A stretch of 64,000 bases of DNA from Mycolicibacterium malmesburyense (GCF_001050015.1 NZ_CVTB01000324.1:55712-119711); one strand, 5' to 3'. Shown: positions 43,368 through 54,847, numbered from the stretch's first letter. Notes: a model not told the origin generated them from the letters alone. Numbers and translations: made by a program.

Positions 43368-44096
43368 ATGACCAATCCGGAGTCGATCGACGGTTCGGCC
43401 GAGGCGCTCGATCCCGGCATGGTCCGAGCGGGTGCGGCGGCCGCCGCGCGGCGCCGCGAACTCAACATCAGCCAACGGGGCCTCGCCGCCGACGGCATCA
43501 TCAACGCCGGCGCGCTGATCGCGTTCGAAAAGGGCAGAAGCTGGCCGCGGGAACGCACTCGAGCAAAGCTCGAGGAGGTGCTGAAGTGGCCGCCGGGCAC
43601 GATCGCCAAGCTCCGTTTGGGAGAACCGGTCGGCGAGGAGCGCCCGGCGACGACGCCCGCTAGCGACGAGGTGCCGTTGATCGCCGAAGCGGTGATCACC
43701 GCCGCGAGGACGTTCGATTCGGCGATCGCGGCGCTGCCGGAACCGCAGGACCCCGAGTTCGGCCGCAGAGCGGCGCAGATCCTGACCGACCTGCGCCAAT
43801 TGGAGGCGGTTGCCGCGCGGGCGGCCCGGATCAACCGGGTGACCCCGCCGCTGATCAAGGCGTTGAGTGCGGTCCGGTCACGCTACGACGATCTGATGTT
43901 GCGCGCGGCGCGATCCCCGGGTGCGACGCTGGGTCAGCGGCTCTACGCGGCCCGGCGCCGCGCGAACCTCACCATCGCCGAAACCGCCCAGGCGGCAGGG
44001 GTTTCCGATGATGACATCGTGCACGCCGAGACGGGGGAACAACTGTCGCCCGCGGCCGCGGAGGCGATCGCCGCGCTCGTCGACCAACTCACTTGA
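43368..44096 (+). CDS. XRE-like transcriptional regulator (Rv0023-like)
   Basis: A 242-residue protein with two helix-turn-helix regions. The N-terminal one (about 15-70) is RAGAAAAARRRELNISQRGLAADGIINAGALIAFEKGRSWPRERTRAKLEEVLKWPPGTIAKL. The C-terminal one (about 185-240) is LGQRLYAARRRANLTIAETAQAAGVSDDDIVHAETGEQLSPAAAEAIAALV. A helical middle joins them. The duplicated XRE fold and the position opposite whiB5 suggest an Rv0023 counterpart. ATG 43368 is favoured; a TTG at 43323 is the alternative. The signal sensed is unknown. Confidence 0.78.
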   Translation: MTNPESIDGSAEALDPGMVRAGAAAAARRRELNISQRGLAADGIINAGALIAFEKGRSWPRERTRAKLEEVLKWPPGTIAKLRLGEPVGEERPATTPASDEVPLIAEAVITAARTFDSAIAALPEPQDPEFGRRAAQILTDLRQLEAVAARAARINRVTPPLIKALSAVRSRYDDLMLRAARSPGATLGQRLYAARRRANLTIAETAQAAGVSDDDIVHAETGEQLSPAAAEAIAALVDQLT

Positions 44097-44099
44097 GCG

Positions 44100-45437
44100 T
44101 CAGTAGCGTTCACGATTGCGGTCGTCGTCGGCGGGGAAGTGCTCGGCGAGCGCCGCGGCGATCTCCAGGAACCGGCGGCGGGCCTTCGGAGACATCTCCG
44201 CGGTTCCGCTGATGACGCCGCCCGGCCGCAGATGTCCGTCGAACGGCACCTCGATGACCTTCTGTCCCTGTCCCGAGAACTGTTGCGCCAGAACCGAACG
44301 CGTCCGCTTGTCGGCGTGCCCGTCGGAGTCGTTGAGGACGATGACGGTGCTCTGCAGCAGCCTCGTCAACCCCCGAGCGGCCAGCCAGTCCAACGTCTGG
44401 CCCGCCGCGGCCGCGCCGTCGACCCACGGCGAGGACACCACGACCATTGCGTCCAGGTCGCGCAGCACCTCCTGGGTGACGGGGGAGTCCATCGTCGAAC
44501 TGCAGTCGATGATCGAGATCGTGAAGTAGCGGTCCAGGCGCGAGGTCGCCTCGCGATAGATGGCCGGGTCCAACACACGGCGCCGTGCGGGCGTGCCTTC
44601 ACCGGCGAGCACGAACAGCCCGGCGGCGTTGTTCCCGACGCGGCTGCGGACGTCGGCGAAGGTTTCCAGGTGCTGGTCGGACGCCAGCTCCCAGTACGAG
44701 CCCGGGGCCCTGGGGTCGACGCGGCTGCCGAGCTTGCCGAACGCGGTGTCCGCGTCGATCGCGACGACCCGGTCGTCTTGGCGAAGTTCGGCGAACACCG
44801 AGCCGATGCTGGCCGAGACCGTCGTCTTACCGACGCCGCCCTTGCCCATCACGCCGATCTTGTAATGACCCCGCAGCACGCCGCGAATCTTGGCCTCCAG
44901 CTCGGCCTGTCGCACCTCGTCGGGGCCAGGGCCGAGGTTCACATAGCCGAACGTGGCCCGGTAGAGGGCGAATCGCCAACCGCGCGTCGGCGCCGGTTTG
45001 CGCGCCGGAACCAACTCGTCGGGCCGAATGCGCTCGGCGTAGGACCCGGTCGGTCGTGGGGGAGGGGGCGCGCCGTGGAGACCCGGCCCCTGGGGGCTGG
45101 AGCCCGACCACTGGCCGGGCGCCGGGGGGCCGGGCTGCGGGGCCGGCCGGGCGGGCGGTTGGGGCCGGACGGGGTGGCCCCACATCCGGGGATCCGGGTG
45201 GGTCGCGGCGGGTACCGGTCCGGTATCGCCAAGGGAGTCCGGCGGTGGGCCGAACCGGGCAGGCTGTTCGCGAAAGCTGGCGCGCGGCGCCGGTGGATCC
45301 GGGAATCCCGGTGGCGGCGCCGGCTCGCGGTCCGGTGGCGTCGGCTCCCGGTGGTCCGAGGGCGGCACCTCGGCGGAGGCCTCTTCGGAGTTCTCCCAAC
45401 CGAGTTCTCTCCGCAACGCGTCATCGCGGTCCGTCAA
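44100..45437 (-). CDS. ESX-associated MinD/ParA-like ATPase (EspI-like, upstream copy)
   Basis: A 445-residue protein. A Pro/Gly-rich disordered N-terminus (1-155) precedes a conserved R-G-W-R..LY linker and a MinD-type ATPase with deviant Walker A GVMGKGGVGKTTVSAS (near residue 195) and an AIDADTAFG switch. TTG 45437 is chosen because GGAGG lies 8 bp upstream and the protein then begins TDRDDALRRELGWENSEEA; the frame is open to 45521 without a ribosome site. It parallels espI at 57331 in architecture but differs in sequence. Divergent from the ESX-1 operon. Confidence 0.8.
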   Translation of the reverse strand: MTDRDDALRRELGWENSEEASAEVPPSDHREPTPPDREPAPPPGFPDPPAPRASFREQPARFGPPPDSLGDTGPVPAATHPDPRMWGHPVRPQPPARPAPQPGPPAPGQWSGSSPQGPGLHGAPPPPRPTGSYAERIRPDELVPARKPAPTRGWRFALYRATFGYVNLGPGPDEVRQAELEAKIRGVLRGHYKIGVMGKGGVGKTTVSASIGSVFAELRQDDRVVAIDADTAFGKLGSRVDPRAPGSYWELASDQHLETFADVRSRVGNNAAGLFVLAGEGTPARRRVLDPAIYREATSRLDRYFTISIIDCSSTMDSPVTQEVLRDLDAMVVVSSPWVDGAAAAGQTLDWLAARGLTRLLQSTVIVLNDSDGHADKRTRSVLAQQFSGQGQKVIEVPFDGHLRPGGVISGTAEMSPKARRRFLEIAAALAEHFPADDDRNRERY

Positions 45438-45946
45438 AGCGATCGCCTCCAGCTCTTGTACGCGGTCCCCGCCCAGTATCAACCACGGTTCCAGGTGCCC
45501 GTTCGTCCACACTTCCAGCAAACACGCCAGGAGGTGTTTTCAGAAGGGTGTCAGCATGCGGGGATGGCCATCGGCGTAGGTCTGAATTGTCGCCGGCGTA
45601 ACTTGCCGACCACCACGGCTTGCCGCCAGTTCAGCACGCAAGATCGTTGACGGAGTCGGCCGAGCTAGTTTGCCAGAACTGCCATAGGTGCAATTATTCC
45701 GGCGAGATCCCAACCTTGCAATTAGCTGCGGGATCGCGTACCCGGGGAGGGTATGGAGCGCGGTAACGAAAAATCTGTGCAATCAGCAGTGCTGAACCGC
45801 TGGTACGCTGACTCGCGGCAATGAGGCCTGCGTACTCGCTTCCTGCCGTGTGTCGGTGATCCGCGGCAAATATTCGAGGTCTGTGCGCAACCGGCGGTGC
45901 CGACAGCCGCCTGTCACCGCATGACGAGGGAGAGGGGCGAAGAGCC
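45438..45946. promoter_or_regulatory. Divergent promoter region of the ESX-1 block
   Basis: This 509-bp non-coding gap lies between the minus-strand ATPase and the ESX-1 operon, with locally lower GC around 45660-45800. It holds TGCAATTA at 45689-45696 and 45717-45724 (28 bp apart) and TGCAATCA at 45778-45785. These could be binding sites for a regulator such as EspR, Lsr2 or PhoP, but I cannot assign one. No gene is seen. Confidence 0.5.
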
Positions 45947-46273
45947 ATGTCCGGCGACGATGTTCGCGTCACCGCCGCTCACCTCGGCGATCTGGCGGCC
46001 CGTCACGCCCGCACGGCGTCCGACGCGAATGCGGCGGCGCGATCGGTCGACGAAATCCCCGCGTCGGTCATGACCACCCACGGCACGATCGCCGCCTCGA
46101 CCACCGATGCGCTCGCTGCCGCGCTGGACTCGCGTGACCGTGCGGGCGCCGCGGTCGTCGACACGTCCGCCGTGCTGTCCGACAAGCTCACCGAAGCCGC
46201 CGCCCGGTACGACCGGACCGATGAGGCGGTGGCCTCGGAACTGACCGCACAGATGCGGACGGATCAGGCATGA
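45947..46273 (+). CDS. espF: EspC/EspF-family ESX-1 secretion substrate
   Basis: A 108-residue, Ala-rich two-helix protein of the type VII target family (EspC/EspF-like, DUF2580). There is a helix-turn region around residues 40-50 (SVMTTHGTIA) and the general secretion signal Tyr88-xxx-Asp92 (YDRTD). Position directly before espG1 corresponds to EspF (Rv3865); no EspE precedes it. Its stop overlaps the espG1 ATG by 4 bp. The symbol is assigned by position and family, not by close identity. Confidence 0.72.
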   Translation: MSGDDVRVTAAHLGDLAARHARTASDANAAARSVDEIPASVMTTHGTIAASTTDALAAALDSRDRAGAAVVDTSAVLSDKLTEAAARYDRTDEAVASELTAQMRTDQA

Positions 46274-47109
46274 GCCCGGACGCCACACACATCGACGACG
46301 TCGTCGGCGTCGAGGTCACCATCGACGGGATGCTGGTGATCGCCGACCGGCTCGGGCTCATGGAATTCCCGACCGCGTTGGGCATCCGCCAGAACATCCC
46401 CCAGCCCGAACTGCGCGACCGGGTCTGGGAGCAGGTCGCCCGCGACCTGACGGCCCAAGGCGTGGTCGACGTCTTCGATCAACCCCACCCCGAGGTGGCG
46501 GCGATGGTCGACACGTTGAGCCGGGCCGACCGCACGCTGGAGGCCCGGTGGTGGCGGCGCGACGTCGGTGGCAAGCTGATCCGGTTCGTGGTCTGCCGTA
46601 AGGGCGACCGCCACGTCGTCGCCGCGCGCGACGGCGACCTGCTGGTGTTGCAGCGGGTGGCCCCGCAGGTCGGGCTGGCGGGGATGGTGATGACGGTCTT
46701 GGGCACCGCGACACCGGCGGACGTCGAACCGCTGACGGGTGTGGCGAGCAAACTCGCCGAGTGTCGCGACGCAAACCAGATCGCCGCCTATGGCATCGGT
46801 CCCTCTTCGGCCCGCGCGTACGCCGACATCATCGCCGATCCCGAGGGTTGGGCGGAGATCACCGCGATCGAACGGCACCCCGGCGGCACGTTCACGCAGG
46901 CCGATGTCGCGGCCGGCATGCTCGACTCGAGGTACGGACGGATCGTGTCCATCCCGCGGCGCGTCAACGGAGAACTGTATGGGAGCTTCCTCCCGGGCAG
47001 CATCGACAACCTGCAGCGTGCTCTCGACGGGTTGATCGAGTTTCTGCCGTCGGGAAAGTGGTTCGACCATGCGACGCTCGATTCAGCGGAGGCCGTACAT
47101 GGTGGATGA
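46270..47109 (+). CDS. espG1: ESX-1 substrate chaperone EspG1
   Basis: A 279-residue cytosolic EspG-family protein that binds the hh motif of cognate PPE proteins and keeps PE/PPE pairs soluble for export. The pattern fits the family: IDDVVGVEVTIDGMLVIADRLGLMEFPTALGIRQNIPQPELRDRVW at the start, and VSIPRRVNGELYGSFLPGSIDNLQRALDGLIEFLPSGKWFDHATLDSAE at the end. The expected client is PPE68 at 55245. Coupled at both ends: 4-bp overlap with espF, 11-bp with espH. Confidence 0.9.
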   Translation: MSPDATHIDDVVGVEVTIDGMLVIADRLGLMEFPTALGIRQNIPQPELRDRVWEQVARDLTAQGVVDVFDQPHPEVAAMVDTLSRADRTLEARWWRRDVGGKLIRFVVCRKGDRHVVAARDGDLLVLQRVAPQVGLAGMVMTVLGTATPADVEPLTGVASKLAECRDANQIAAYGIGPSSARAYADIIADPEGWAEITAIERHPGGTFTQADVAAGMLDSRYGRIVSIPRRVNGELYGSFLPGSIDNLQRALDGLIEFLPSGKWFDHATLDSAEAVHGG

Positions 47110-47578
47110 GCGATCGTCACGTGACGCCGACGACGAGCACGACGACATGGCCGCGCTCGACTTCGGCTCCGCAGCAGCGGAGGATTCCGTCCTCGACATG
47201 CTGGATGTCTACGCCCCCGCCGAGTCCGACAACGTCGATCCGCCGGATTCCATTGTGACAGTGACAAATCCGCCCGGCACCGTCACCGTCAGCGCATTCC
47301 TCGACGGCCGCATCAGCCGGATCGAATTGTCGGGCGAGGCCGGCGAACTCACGGAGGCCGACCTGGCCGACGAGGTCGTCGTCGTGGCGGGGCTCGCCAC
47401 CCACCAGGCCAAGTCGACGCAGTACGCGAGCATGCTCGCGGGGATGCGCGAACAGGGCCACGACGACGCGGCGACGCGCGACTTCCTCACCCGCGATCTC
47501 GGGCTGCCGAGTCCGGAGCAGGCCAGCATCGAACGCACACGCGTGTTCGCGACTCGATATGCCGGTGGTCATGACTGA
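47099..47578 (+). CDS. espH: ESX-1 secretion-associated protein EspH
   Basis: A 159-residue YbaB/EbfC-like acidic protein (Rv3867 type). An acidic N-terminus (1-55) precedes the core VTVTNPPGTVTVSAFLDGRISRIELSGEAGELTEADLADEVVVVAGLATHQAKSTQYA. ATG 47099 has GGAGG about 6 bp upstream and overlaps espG1; the earlier in-frame ATG at 47069 lies deeper in espG1. It overlaps the eccA1 start by 8 bp. The family takes part in EspE/EspF handling. Confidence 0.87.
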   Translation: MVDERSSRDADDEHDDMAALDFGSAAAEDSVLDMLDVYAPAESDNVDPPDSIVTVTNPPGTVTVSAFLDGRISRIELSGEAGELTEADLADEVVVVAGLATHQAKSTQYASMLAGMREQGHDDAATRDFLTRDLGLPSPEQASIERTRVFATRYAGGHD

Positions 47579-49292
47579 GCATCTCGCGAGCCTCTTCGGA
47601 AGTGCGGTCGGCATGCTGGCCAGCACACCGGCGCGCTCGTTCGAAATCTTCACCGAGATCACCAATTTCGACGAGTCGGCCTGCGATGCGTGGGTGGGCC
47701 GCATCCGCTGCGGGGACACGGACAGGGTGACGTTGTTTCGGGCGTGGTACTCGCGTGCGAACTTCGGTCAACTCGCCGGTGCGGCGGAGATATCGATGAA
47801 CAGCCTCGGCGCGCGGGTGCCGATCGGGGGGCGATTCGGCGACATCACGTACCCGGTCAATTCGCCGCTGGCCATCACCATGGGCTTCGCGGTCAACGAG
47901 GCGTCCGTCGGCAACAACGCCGATGCGATGGAGGCGCTCGAGGACGCCCCGTCGGCCGGCGCCGAGCACCTGGTGTCGTGGATCAAGGCGGTGATCTACG
48001 GCGCCGCGGAACGCTGGACCGATGTGATCGACGAGGTGCGCGGTGCCGGCGCCTGGCCCGACAAGTTCCTCGCCGCCGCAGCGGGTGTGGCGCACGGCGT
48101 CGCGGCGGCCAACCTCGGCCTGTTCACCGAGGCCGAACGACGCCTCACCGAGTCCAACTCCTCACCGGCCGGGGAAGCGTGCGCACCGGCCATCGCGTGG
48201 TTCCTGGCGATGACGCGCCGCGGCCAGGGCAACGAGGAGTCTGCGCTCGCGCTGCTGGAGTGGCTGCAGGCCACTCACCCGAATCCGAAAGTCATTGAGG
48301 CGCTGCGCGACCCGTCATACCGGCTCACGACCACGACCGCGGAGCAGATCGCCGCACGCAAGGATCCGTGGGATCCCACCAGCGTGGAAGCCGACACCAG
48401 CGGCCGCGAGCGGTTACTCGCCGAGGCCCAGGCCGAACTCGACCGCCAGATCGGGCTGACCCGGGTCAAGGAGCAGATCGAGGCCTACCGTGCCGCGACC
48501 CAGATGGCGAAAATCCGTGCGGCGCGCGGGATGAAGGTTGCGCAGACGTCCAAGCACATGATCTTCGCCGGGCCGCCCGGCACCGGAAAGACGACGATCG
48601 CCCGCGTGGTCGCCAATATCCTGGCCGGCCTCGGCGTCATCGCCGAACCGAAGCTCGTCGAGTCCTCCCGCAAGGATTTCGTCGCCGAATACGAGGGCCA
48701 GTCGGCCGTCAAGACCAGCCGCACCATCGACCGCGCGCTCGGCGGCGTGCTGTTCATCGACGAGGCCTACACCCTGGTGCAGGAGCGCGACGGCCGCGCC
48801 GACCCATTCGGCACCGAAGCGCTCGACACGCTGCTGGCCCGTATGGAGAACGACCGGGACCGGTTGGTGGTGATCATCGCCGGCTACAGCGCCGACATCG
48901 ACCGGCTGCTGGAATCGAATGACGGCCTGCGTTCGCGATTCGCCACCCGCATCGAGTTCGACTCGTACACCCCCGACGAGATCGTCGAGATCGCCGAAGT
49001 CATTGCGCGGGGCAATGACTCGTCGCTCGACGGACAGGCCGCCAAAGAGGTGCTCGAGGCCGCCACCCTGCTGAGCAGCCGCACGCTCAACGGCAAGCCG
49101 GCACTCGACATCGCCGGTAACGGCCGCTACGCCCGCCAGCTGGTCGAGGCCGGAGAGCAGAACCGCGACATGCGGTTGGCCCGGTCGCTCGACATCGACA
49201 GCCTGGGCGACGAGCAGCTCAGCGAGATCAACGGTGAGGACATGACCGCGGCGATAGGCGCGGTCCATGCACGGCTGAGCATCGGCGTGTAA
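47571..49292 (+). CDS. eccA1: ESX-1 AAA+ ATPase EccA1
   Basis: A 573-residue cytosolic CbxX/CfqX-type AAA+ protein, the same length as Rv3868. The N-terminal TPR-like half (1-280) opens with [37 protein letters not shown]. The ATPase half has Walker A GPPGTGKT near residues 333-341, Walker B VLFIDEAY and sensor [11 protein letters not shown]. It is thought to release chaperones from substrates. ATG 47571 matches the family start (MTEHLASLF). Strong overall resemblance to M. tuberculosis EccA1 fixes the cluster as ESX-1. Confidence 0.95.
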   Translation: MTEHLASLFGSAVGMLASTPARSFEIFTEITNFDESACDAWVGRIRCGDTDRVTLFRAWYSRANFGQLAGAAEISMNSLGARVPIGGRFGDITYPVNSPLAITMGFAVNEASVGNNADAMEALEDAPSAGAEHLVSWIKAVIYGAAERWTDVIDEVRGAGAWPDKFLAAAAGVAHGVAAANLGLFTEAERRLTESNSSPAGEACAPAIAWFLAMTRRGQGNEESALALLEWLQATHPNPKVIEALRDPSYRLTTTTAEQIAARKDPWDPTSVEADTSGRERLLAEAQAELDRQIGLTRVKEQIEAYRAATQMAKIRAARGMKVAQTSKHMIFAGPPGTGKTTIARVVANILAGLGVIAEPKLVESSRKDFVAEYEGQSAVKTSRTIDRALGGVLFIDEAYTLVQERDGRADPFGTEALDTLLARMENDRDRLVVIIAGYSADIDRLLESNDGLRSRFATRIEFDSYTPDEIVEIAEVIARGNDSSLDGQAAKEVLEAATLLSSRTLNGKPALDIAGNGRYARQLVEAGEQNRDMRLARSLDIDSLGDEQLSEINGEDMTAAIGAVHARLSIGV

Positions 49293-49294
49293 CC

Positions 49295-50764
49295 ATGGGT
49301 TTCCGGCTCACCACCAAGGTTCAGGTCAGCGGCTGGCGCTTCCTGCTGAGACGCGTCGAGCACGCGATCGTGCGCCGGGACACCCGGATGTTCGACGACC
49401 CGTTGCAGTTCTACAGCCGGGCCGTCTTCGCGGGCGTGGTCATCGCGGTCGCCGTCTGCTTGGGTGCCGCGCTGCTGGCGTACTTCAAACCTCTCGGAAA
49501 GCGCGGGAACGACACGCTTCTCGTCGACCGCAGCACCAATCAGCTCTACGTCGTGCTGCCGGGGAACGGGCAACTGCGGCCGGTGTACAACCTGACCTCG
49601 GCACGGTTGGTGCTCGGCAACGCCGGAACGCCCTCGGCCGTCAAGTCCGACGAGCTGAACCGGATGCCGAAGGGCCAGCCCATCGGAATACCCGGGGCCC
49701 CGTACGCAACTCCGGTGGGCGGCGCCAATTCCATGTGGACGCTCTGCGACACGGTCACCAAGCCCGAGAGCGTGGTGCCCAACCTGGAATCGTCGATCAT
49801 CGTGCGGCCGCTGGTCACCGACGCCTCGGTCGCCCCGATGCGCCCCGACCAAGGGATGCTGGTCTCCTACGAGAACGACATCTGGCTGGTGACCGAGGGC
49901 GGCAGGCACGATATCGATCTCGCCGATCGCGCCGTCACCTCGGCGGTCGGAATCCCCGTGACGGCACGGGCGACGCCCATCTCGCAGGGATTGTTCAACG
50001 CGCTCCCCAACGCCGGACCGTGGCGTCTGCCCGACATACCGCTGTCCGGTACCCCGAATTCGGTTGGGCTGCCGCCGAATTTGGTGATCGGCTCGGTGTT
50101 CAAGGCGCTGACCGAGGACGGCGAACAACACTTCGTGGTGCTGCCAGACGGTGTCGCGCGCATCAACGACACCACCGCCGCGGCGCTGCGGGCGACCAAT
50201 TCGTTCGGGCTCGTCACACCCCCGTCGGTGGAGGCCAGCGTTGTCGCGAGGATTTCCGAGCACGTGTTCGCTTCACCGCTGCCCGACAAGCCACTGGAAA
50301 TCCTGCAGCGCGCAGACGACCCGACCCTGTGCTGGGCGTGGCAGCGCGAACCGGGCGACCAGGCGCCGAAGACGACGGTCATCGTCGGCAGGCACCTGCC
50401 GATCCCCCCGTCGGCGATGAACACCGGGATCGAGCAGATCGGCGGTGACGCAACCGTTTACATCGACGGTGGACAGTACATCCAGCTGCAGTCGCCCGAT
50501 CCGCGGTACGGCGAGAGCCTCTACTACATCGACCCGCAGGGCGTGCGGTACGGCCTTCCCAACGAGGACACCGGGAACACGCTCGGGCTGAGCGGCCCGA
50601 CCACCGCCCCGTGGCAGGTGGTGGGGCTGCTGATGGACGGACCGGTGCTGTCGAAGGAGGCGGCGCTGGTCGAACATGACACTCTTCCGCCGGATCCCAA
50701 CCCGCGCAAGGTGAATGGCGCCGCCCAACCGGCGGCCGCGCCCACCGGGGGTGGCGGCGGATGA
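49295..50764 (+). CDS. eccB1: ESX-1 core component EccB1
   Basis: A 489-residue bitopic membrane protein of the type VII inner-membrane complex. A cytoplasmic N-terminus ([35 protein letters not shown]) precedes one membrane helix (about 46-68) and a large periplasmic domain with paired repeats and cysteines near 150 and 350. The start is 2 bp after eccA1; its end overlaps eccCa1 by 4 bp. Confidence 0.95.
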   Translation: MGFRLTTKVQVSGWRFLLRRVEHAIVRRDTRMFDDPLQFYSRAVFAGVVIAVAVCLGAALLAYFKPLGKRGNDTLLVDRSTNQLYVVLPGNGQLRPVYNLTSARLVLGNAGTPSAVKSDELNRMPKGQPIGIPGAPYATPVGGANSMWTLCDTVTKPESVVPNLESSIIVRPLVTDASVAPMRPDQGMLVSYENDIWLVTEGGRHDIDLADRAVTSAVGIPVTARATPISQGLFNALPNAGPWRLPDIPLSGTPNSVGLPPNLVIGSVFKALTEDGEQHFVVLPDGVARINDTTAAALRATNSFGLVTPPSVEASVVARISEHVFASPLPDKPLEILQRADDPTLCWAWQREPGDQAPKTTVIVGRHLPIPPSAMNTGIEQIGGDATVYIDGGQYIQLQSPDPRYGESLYYIDPQGVRYGLPNEDTGNTLGLSGPTTAPWQVVGLLMDGPVLSKEAALVEHDTLPPDPNPRKVNGAAQPAAAPTGGGGG

Positions 50765-52992
50765 GCACCAAGAAATTCACCCCGATCATCAAGCGCGGGC
50801 CGAGGCTGACGCCGGGTGAGATCAACGTCGCGCCGCCCGAAGATCTGGGCGTCGAGGTCCCGCCGTCGGGCATTCAGAAGGCGCTGCCCTGGGTGATGGG
50901 CGGCGGCATGCTCGGCATGGTCGCGATCATGATCTTCACCGGCATCCGGCAGCTTTCGCCGTACATGCTGATGATGCCGCTGATGATGATCATGGCGACG
51001 GTCGGATTCATGGCCGGGGGCGGACCCGGCGGCAAACGCGTCCCCGAGATCAACGCCGACCGCAAGGAATACCTCCGCTATCTGGCCGGGCTGCGTACGC
51101 GCGTGACATCATCGGCGGCCGCGCAGGTGACGTTCTTCAACTACCACGCCCCGCACCCCGAAGACCTGCTGTCGATCATCGGAACCAACCGCCAGTGGTC
51201 ACGACAGACCAATGCCGACTTCTACGCGGCGACGCGCATCGGGCTCGGCACCGAGCCCGCGGTCGACCGTCTGCTCAAACCGGCGGTCGGCGGGGAACTG
51301 GCGGGACCGCAAGGGGCACCCGCACCGCACCTGGAACCCGTGAGCCACATGTGGGTGACGAAATTCCTTCGTACGCACGGCCTCATTCACGACTGCCCGA
51401 AACTGCTTCAGCTGCGGACATTCCCGACCATCGCCGTGGGCGGCGACCCGGACGGGGCGGCGGGTCTGGTCGCGGCCATGATCTGTCACCTTGCGGTGTT
51501 CCACCCGCCGGACCTCCTGCAGATGCGGGTGCTCATCGACAACCCCGAGGACCCGAACTGGGCCTGGCTCAAGTGGTTACCCCATCTGCAGCATCAGACG
51601 GACACCGACGCGGCCGGTCCCACCCGGATGATCTTCACCCGGCCCGACGGCCTCAGCGACCTGGCGGCACGCGGCCCCCACACCGCCGATGCGGCACCGA
51701 GCGGGCCGTACGTCGTGGTCTTCGACCTCACCGGCGGGAAGGCCGGATTCCCGGTCGACGGCCGGGCGGGCGTCACCGTCATCACGCTCGGCAATCACCG
51801 CGGTTCGGCATACCGCGTCCGGGTCGCCGACGACGGCACCGCAGACGACCGGTTGCCCAATCAGGCGTTCCGGCTCATCACTTCGACCGTCGACCGCATG
51901 ACGCCCGATCAGGCCGCCCGCGTCGCGCGCAAGCTGGCGGGCTGGTCGATCACCGGCACGATCATCGACAAGAGCGTCCGGGTGCACAAGAAGGTTGCCA
52001 CCGAATGGCATCAACTGGTCGGGGCCCAGACGATCGAGGAGGTGACGCCCGCGCGGTGGCGGATGTTCAGCGACACCGACCGCGACCGATTACGCATCCC
52101 GTTCGGTCACGAGCTCAAGACCGGCGACATCATGCACCTCGACATCAAGGAAGGCGCGGAGTTCGGTGCCGGCCCGCACGGGATGCTCATCGGGACCACG
52201 GGATCGGGCAAGTCTGAGTTCCTCCGCACGCTGATCCTGTCGTTGGCGGCGACCCACCATCCCGACCAGGTGAACCTGCTGCTCACCGATTTCAAGGGCG
52301 GCTCGACGTTCCTGGGCATGGAGAAGCTGCCGCACACCGCCGCCGTGGTCACGAACATGGAGGAGGAAGCCGAACTGGTCAGCCGCATGGGCGAGGTGCT
52401 CAGCGGCGAACTCGACCGCAGGCAGTCGATCCTGCGGCAGGCCGGTCTCCAGGTGGGTGCGGCGGGTGCGCTTTCGGGCGTGGCCGAGTACGAGAAGCAC
52501 CGGGAACGCGGTGCCGACCTACCGCCGCTGCCAACGCTTTTCGTCGTGGTCGACGAGTTCGCCGAGCTGCTGCAGAACCATCCCGACTTCATCGCGCTGT
52601 TCGACCGCATCTGTCGTGTGGGCCGGTCGCTGCGGGTGCACCTGTTGCTGGCGACGCAGTCCCTGAACACCGGCGGTGTGCGCATCGACAAACTCGAGCC
52701 GAACCTCACCTACCGGATCGCGTTGCGGACCACGAGTTCCGCTGAGTCCAAGGCGGTGATCGGAACGCCGGAGGCGCAGTACATCACGAACAAGGAGAGC
52801 GGCGTCGGCTTCCTGCGTGTCGGCATGGAGGATCCGGTCAAGTTCCACAGCGTGTACACCGGCGTCAACTACGTCCCGACCGCCGCGCGACAGGACAACG
52901 GGGAGGCCAGGCCGCAGACCAACGGCCAGCGCCGGGTGCGGATCCGGCCCTTCACCGCCGCACCGATCCCCGAGCCGGTGGTGGGCTCATGA
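50761..52992 (+). CDS. eccCa1: ESX-1 FtsK/SpoIIIE ATPase EccCa1
   Basis: A 743-residue motor subunit. Two membrane helices (about 40-85) are followed by a DUF-type stalk and an FtsK/SpoIIIE ATPase with Walker [11 protein letters not shown] near residue 477 and Walker [12 protein letters not shown] near 597. In ESX-1 the motor is split into Ca and Cb, as here. It energises substrate export. 4-bp overlaps join it to eccB1 and eccCb1. Confidence 0.95.
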   Translation: MSTKKFTPIIKRGPRLTPGEINVAPPEDLGVEVPPSGIQKALPWVMGGGMLGMVAIMIFTGIRQLSPYMLMMPLMMIMATVGFMAGGGPGGKRVPEINADRKEYLRYLAGLRTRVTSSAAAQVTFFNYHAPHPEDLLSIIGTNRQWSRQTNADFYAATRIGLGTEPAVDRLLKPAVGGELAGPQGAPAPHLEPVSHMWVTKFLRTHGLIHDCPKLLQLRTFPTIAVGGDPDGAAGLVAAMICHLAVFHPPDLLQMRVLIDNPEDPNWAWLKWLPHLQHQTDTDAAGPTRMIFTRPDGLSDLAARGPHTADAAPSGPYVVVFDLTGGKAGFPVDGRAGVTVITLGNHRGSAYRVRVADDGTADDRLPNQAFRLITSTVDRMTPDQAARVARKLAGWSITGTIIDKSVRVHKKVATEWHQLVGAQTIEEVTPARWRMFSDTDRDRLRIPFGHELKTGDIMHLDIKEGAEFGAGPHGMLIGTTGSGKSEFLRTLILSLAATHHPDQVNLLLTDFKGGSTFLGMEKLPHTAAVVTNMEEEAELVSRMGEVLSGELDRRQSILRQAGLQVGAAGALSGVAEYEKHRERGADLPPLPTLFVVVDEFAELLQNHPDFIALFDRICRVGRSLRVHLLLATQSLNTGGVRIDKLEPNLTYRIALRTTSSAESKAVIGTPEAQYITNKESGVGFLRVGMEDPVKFHSVYTGVNYVPTAARQDNGEARPQTNGQRRVRIRPFTAAPIPEPVVGS

Positions 52993-54746
52993 GCATCGAA
53001 CCCGACCAGCGCGTCCTCCGCGAGGTTGTCCTCGATCAGCTGACCACCGGAGAGACCCGCGCCTATCGGATGTGGTTGCCTCCGTTGGCGAATCCGACGC
53101 CGGTCGACGAGCTGATCGCGAACGACCGCCTGCGCCAGCCGCTGCGGTTCGGGCTCGGCATCATGGACGAACCACGCCGGCACCGCCAAGAGGTGTGGGG
53201 CATCGACACGGCCTCGGCCGGTGGCAACATCGCCGTTGGCGGCGCGCCGCAGACCGGCAAGTCGACCTTCCTGCAGACGCTGATCCTGTCGGCGGCCGCG
53301 TCACACACGCCTCGGCAGGTGCAGTTCTACTGCGTCGACCTCGGCGGCGGTGGCCTGATGTATCTGGAGGACCTGCCGCATGTCGGCGGAGTGGCGACCC
53401 GGTCGGAACCCGACCGGGTCAACCGCGTCATCGCCGAAATGAAAGGCGTTCTGCGCCAACGCGAAGCGATGTTCAAGCAGTACCGGGTCGGCTCGATGGC
53501 CGCGTACCGCCAGATGCGCGACGACGCCAACCACCCGCTGGCCGCCGACCCGTTCGGCGACGTGTTCCTGGTGATCGACGGCTGGCCCGCGTTCGTCGCG
53601 GAGTTCCCCGACCTCGAAGCCGTCGTCCAGGACCTCGCCGGACAAGGCCTGCAGTTCGGCGTGCACACGGTGATCTCGACGCCGCGCTGGACCGAACTCA
53701 AGGCGCGCGTGCGCGACTACCTCGGCACGAAGGTCGAGTTCCGGCTGGGCGACGTCAACGAGACCCAGATCGACCGCATCACCCGCGAGATCCCGGCCAA
53801 CCGGCCCGGACGCGCGGTGTCGATGGAGAAGCACCACTTGATGATGGGGGTGCCGCGGCTCGACGGTGTGCACAGCGCGGACAATCTGGTCGCCGCCATG
53901 TCCGAAGCGGTGCAAGCCGTTTCGGCACGCCACTCCGACCAGGCGCCCAAGGTTCGGGTCCTGCCCGAGCGCATCTACCTGCATCAGCTGGATCCGAACC
54001 CGCCGGGGCCGGACGCCGACTATCGCAGCCGGTGGACGGTGCCGCTCGGCCTCCGCGAATCCGACATGGGCGTCGCCTACAACCACATGCACACCACGCC
54101 GCACCTGTTGATCTTCGGCGGACCCAAGTCGGGCAAGACGCGCATCGCCCATGCCGTCGCACAAGCGATCTGCGCGCGCAACAGTCCGGATCAGGTGCGG
54201 TTCATGTTGGCGGACTACCGATCTGGGCTGCTTGACGCGGTTCCGGAGTCACACCTGCTCGCCGCGGGTGCGATCAACCGCAACAACGCCAGCCTGGAAG
54301 AGGCGATCAAGGCGTTCGCGATCAACCTGCAGAAGCGGCTTCCGCCAGCGGATCTCACCACGGCTCAGCTGCGTGCGCGGTCCTGGTGGAGCGGGCCCGA
54401 TGTGGTGCTGCTCGTCGACGACTGGCACATGATCGTCGCCGCCAGCGGTGTCGTGCCGCCGATGGCTCCGCTGTTTCCGTTGTTGCCGGCGGCCGCCGAT
54501 ATCGGCCTGCACATCATCGTCACCTGCCAGATGAGCCAGGCGCATCGCGCCACCATGGACAAGTTCGTCGGCGCCGCCTATGGCGCCGGGTCTCCGACGC
54601 TGTTCCTCTCGGGGGAGAAGCAGGAGTTCCCCTCGAGCGAGGTGCGGCTCAAACGCCGGCCGCCCGGTCAGGGATTCCTGGTCTCGCCGGATGGGAAGGA
54701 GGTCGTCCAGGCGGCGTACGTGGATCCGCCGGAAGAAGTTGTGTGA
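52989..54746 (+). CDS. eccCb1: ESX-1 FtsK/SpoIIIE ATPase EccCb1
   Basis: A 585-residue cytosolic partner of EccCa1 with two ATPase domains: Walker [12 protein letters not shown] near residue 84-92, and GGPKSGKTR near 376-384. The last domain recognises the C-terminal export signal of EsxB in M. tuberculosis. It lacks membrane helices. Its length is close to that of Rv3871. It overlaps eccCa1 by 4 bp; a 171-bp gap precedes PE35. Confidence 0.95.
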   Translation: MSIEPDQRVLREVVLDQLTTGETRAYRMWLPPLANPTPVDELIANDRLRQPLRFGLGIMDEPRRHRQEVWGIDTASAGGNIAVGGAPQTGKSTFLQTLILSAAASHTPRQVQFYCVDLGGGGLMYLEDLPHVGGVATRSEPDRVNRVIAEMKGVLRQREAMFKQYRVGSMAAYRQMRDDANHPLAADPFGDVFLVIDGWPAFVAEFPDLEAVVQDLAGQGLQFGVHTVISTPRWTELKARVRDYLGTKVEFRLGDVNETQIDRITREIPANRPGRAVSMEKHHLMMGVPRLDGVHSADNLVAAMSEAVQAVSARHSDQAPKVRVLPERIYLHQLDPNPPGPDADYRSRWTVPLGLRESDMGVAYNHMHTTPHLLIFGGPKSGKTRIAHAVAQAICARNSPDQVRFMLADYRSGLLDAVPESHLLAAGAINRNNASLEEAIKAFAINLQKRLPPADLTTAQLRARSWWSGPDVVLLVDDWHMIVAASGVVPPMAPLFPLLPAAADIGLHIIVTCQMSQAHRATMDKFVGAAYGAGSPTLFLSGEKQEFPSSEVRLKRRPPGQGFLVSPDGKEVVQAAYVDPPEEVV

Positions 54747-54847
54747 TGAGCATCCGCGAACCGCGGTTAGTATGGTTCGAGGCACACGCCAGCAAATTCG
54801 GTGGCGCGGCGCTGGCAAATGGGTCGGGGGAACGGTTCCTGAGCTGA
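54746..54847 (+). CDS. Doubtful 33-codon ORF in the eccCb1-PE35 gap
   Basis: The ATG at 54746 shares one base with the eccCb1 stop and opens [20 protein letters not shown]...GERFLS. No family is recognised. The spacing would allow translational coupling, but the interval also contains a possible -10-like TTAGTAT (54765-54771) and may simply be a promoter or leader for the PE35 group. Confidence 0.25.
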   Translation: MSIREPRLVWFEAHASKFGGAALANGSGERFLS

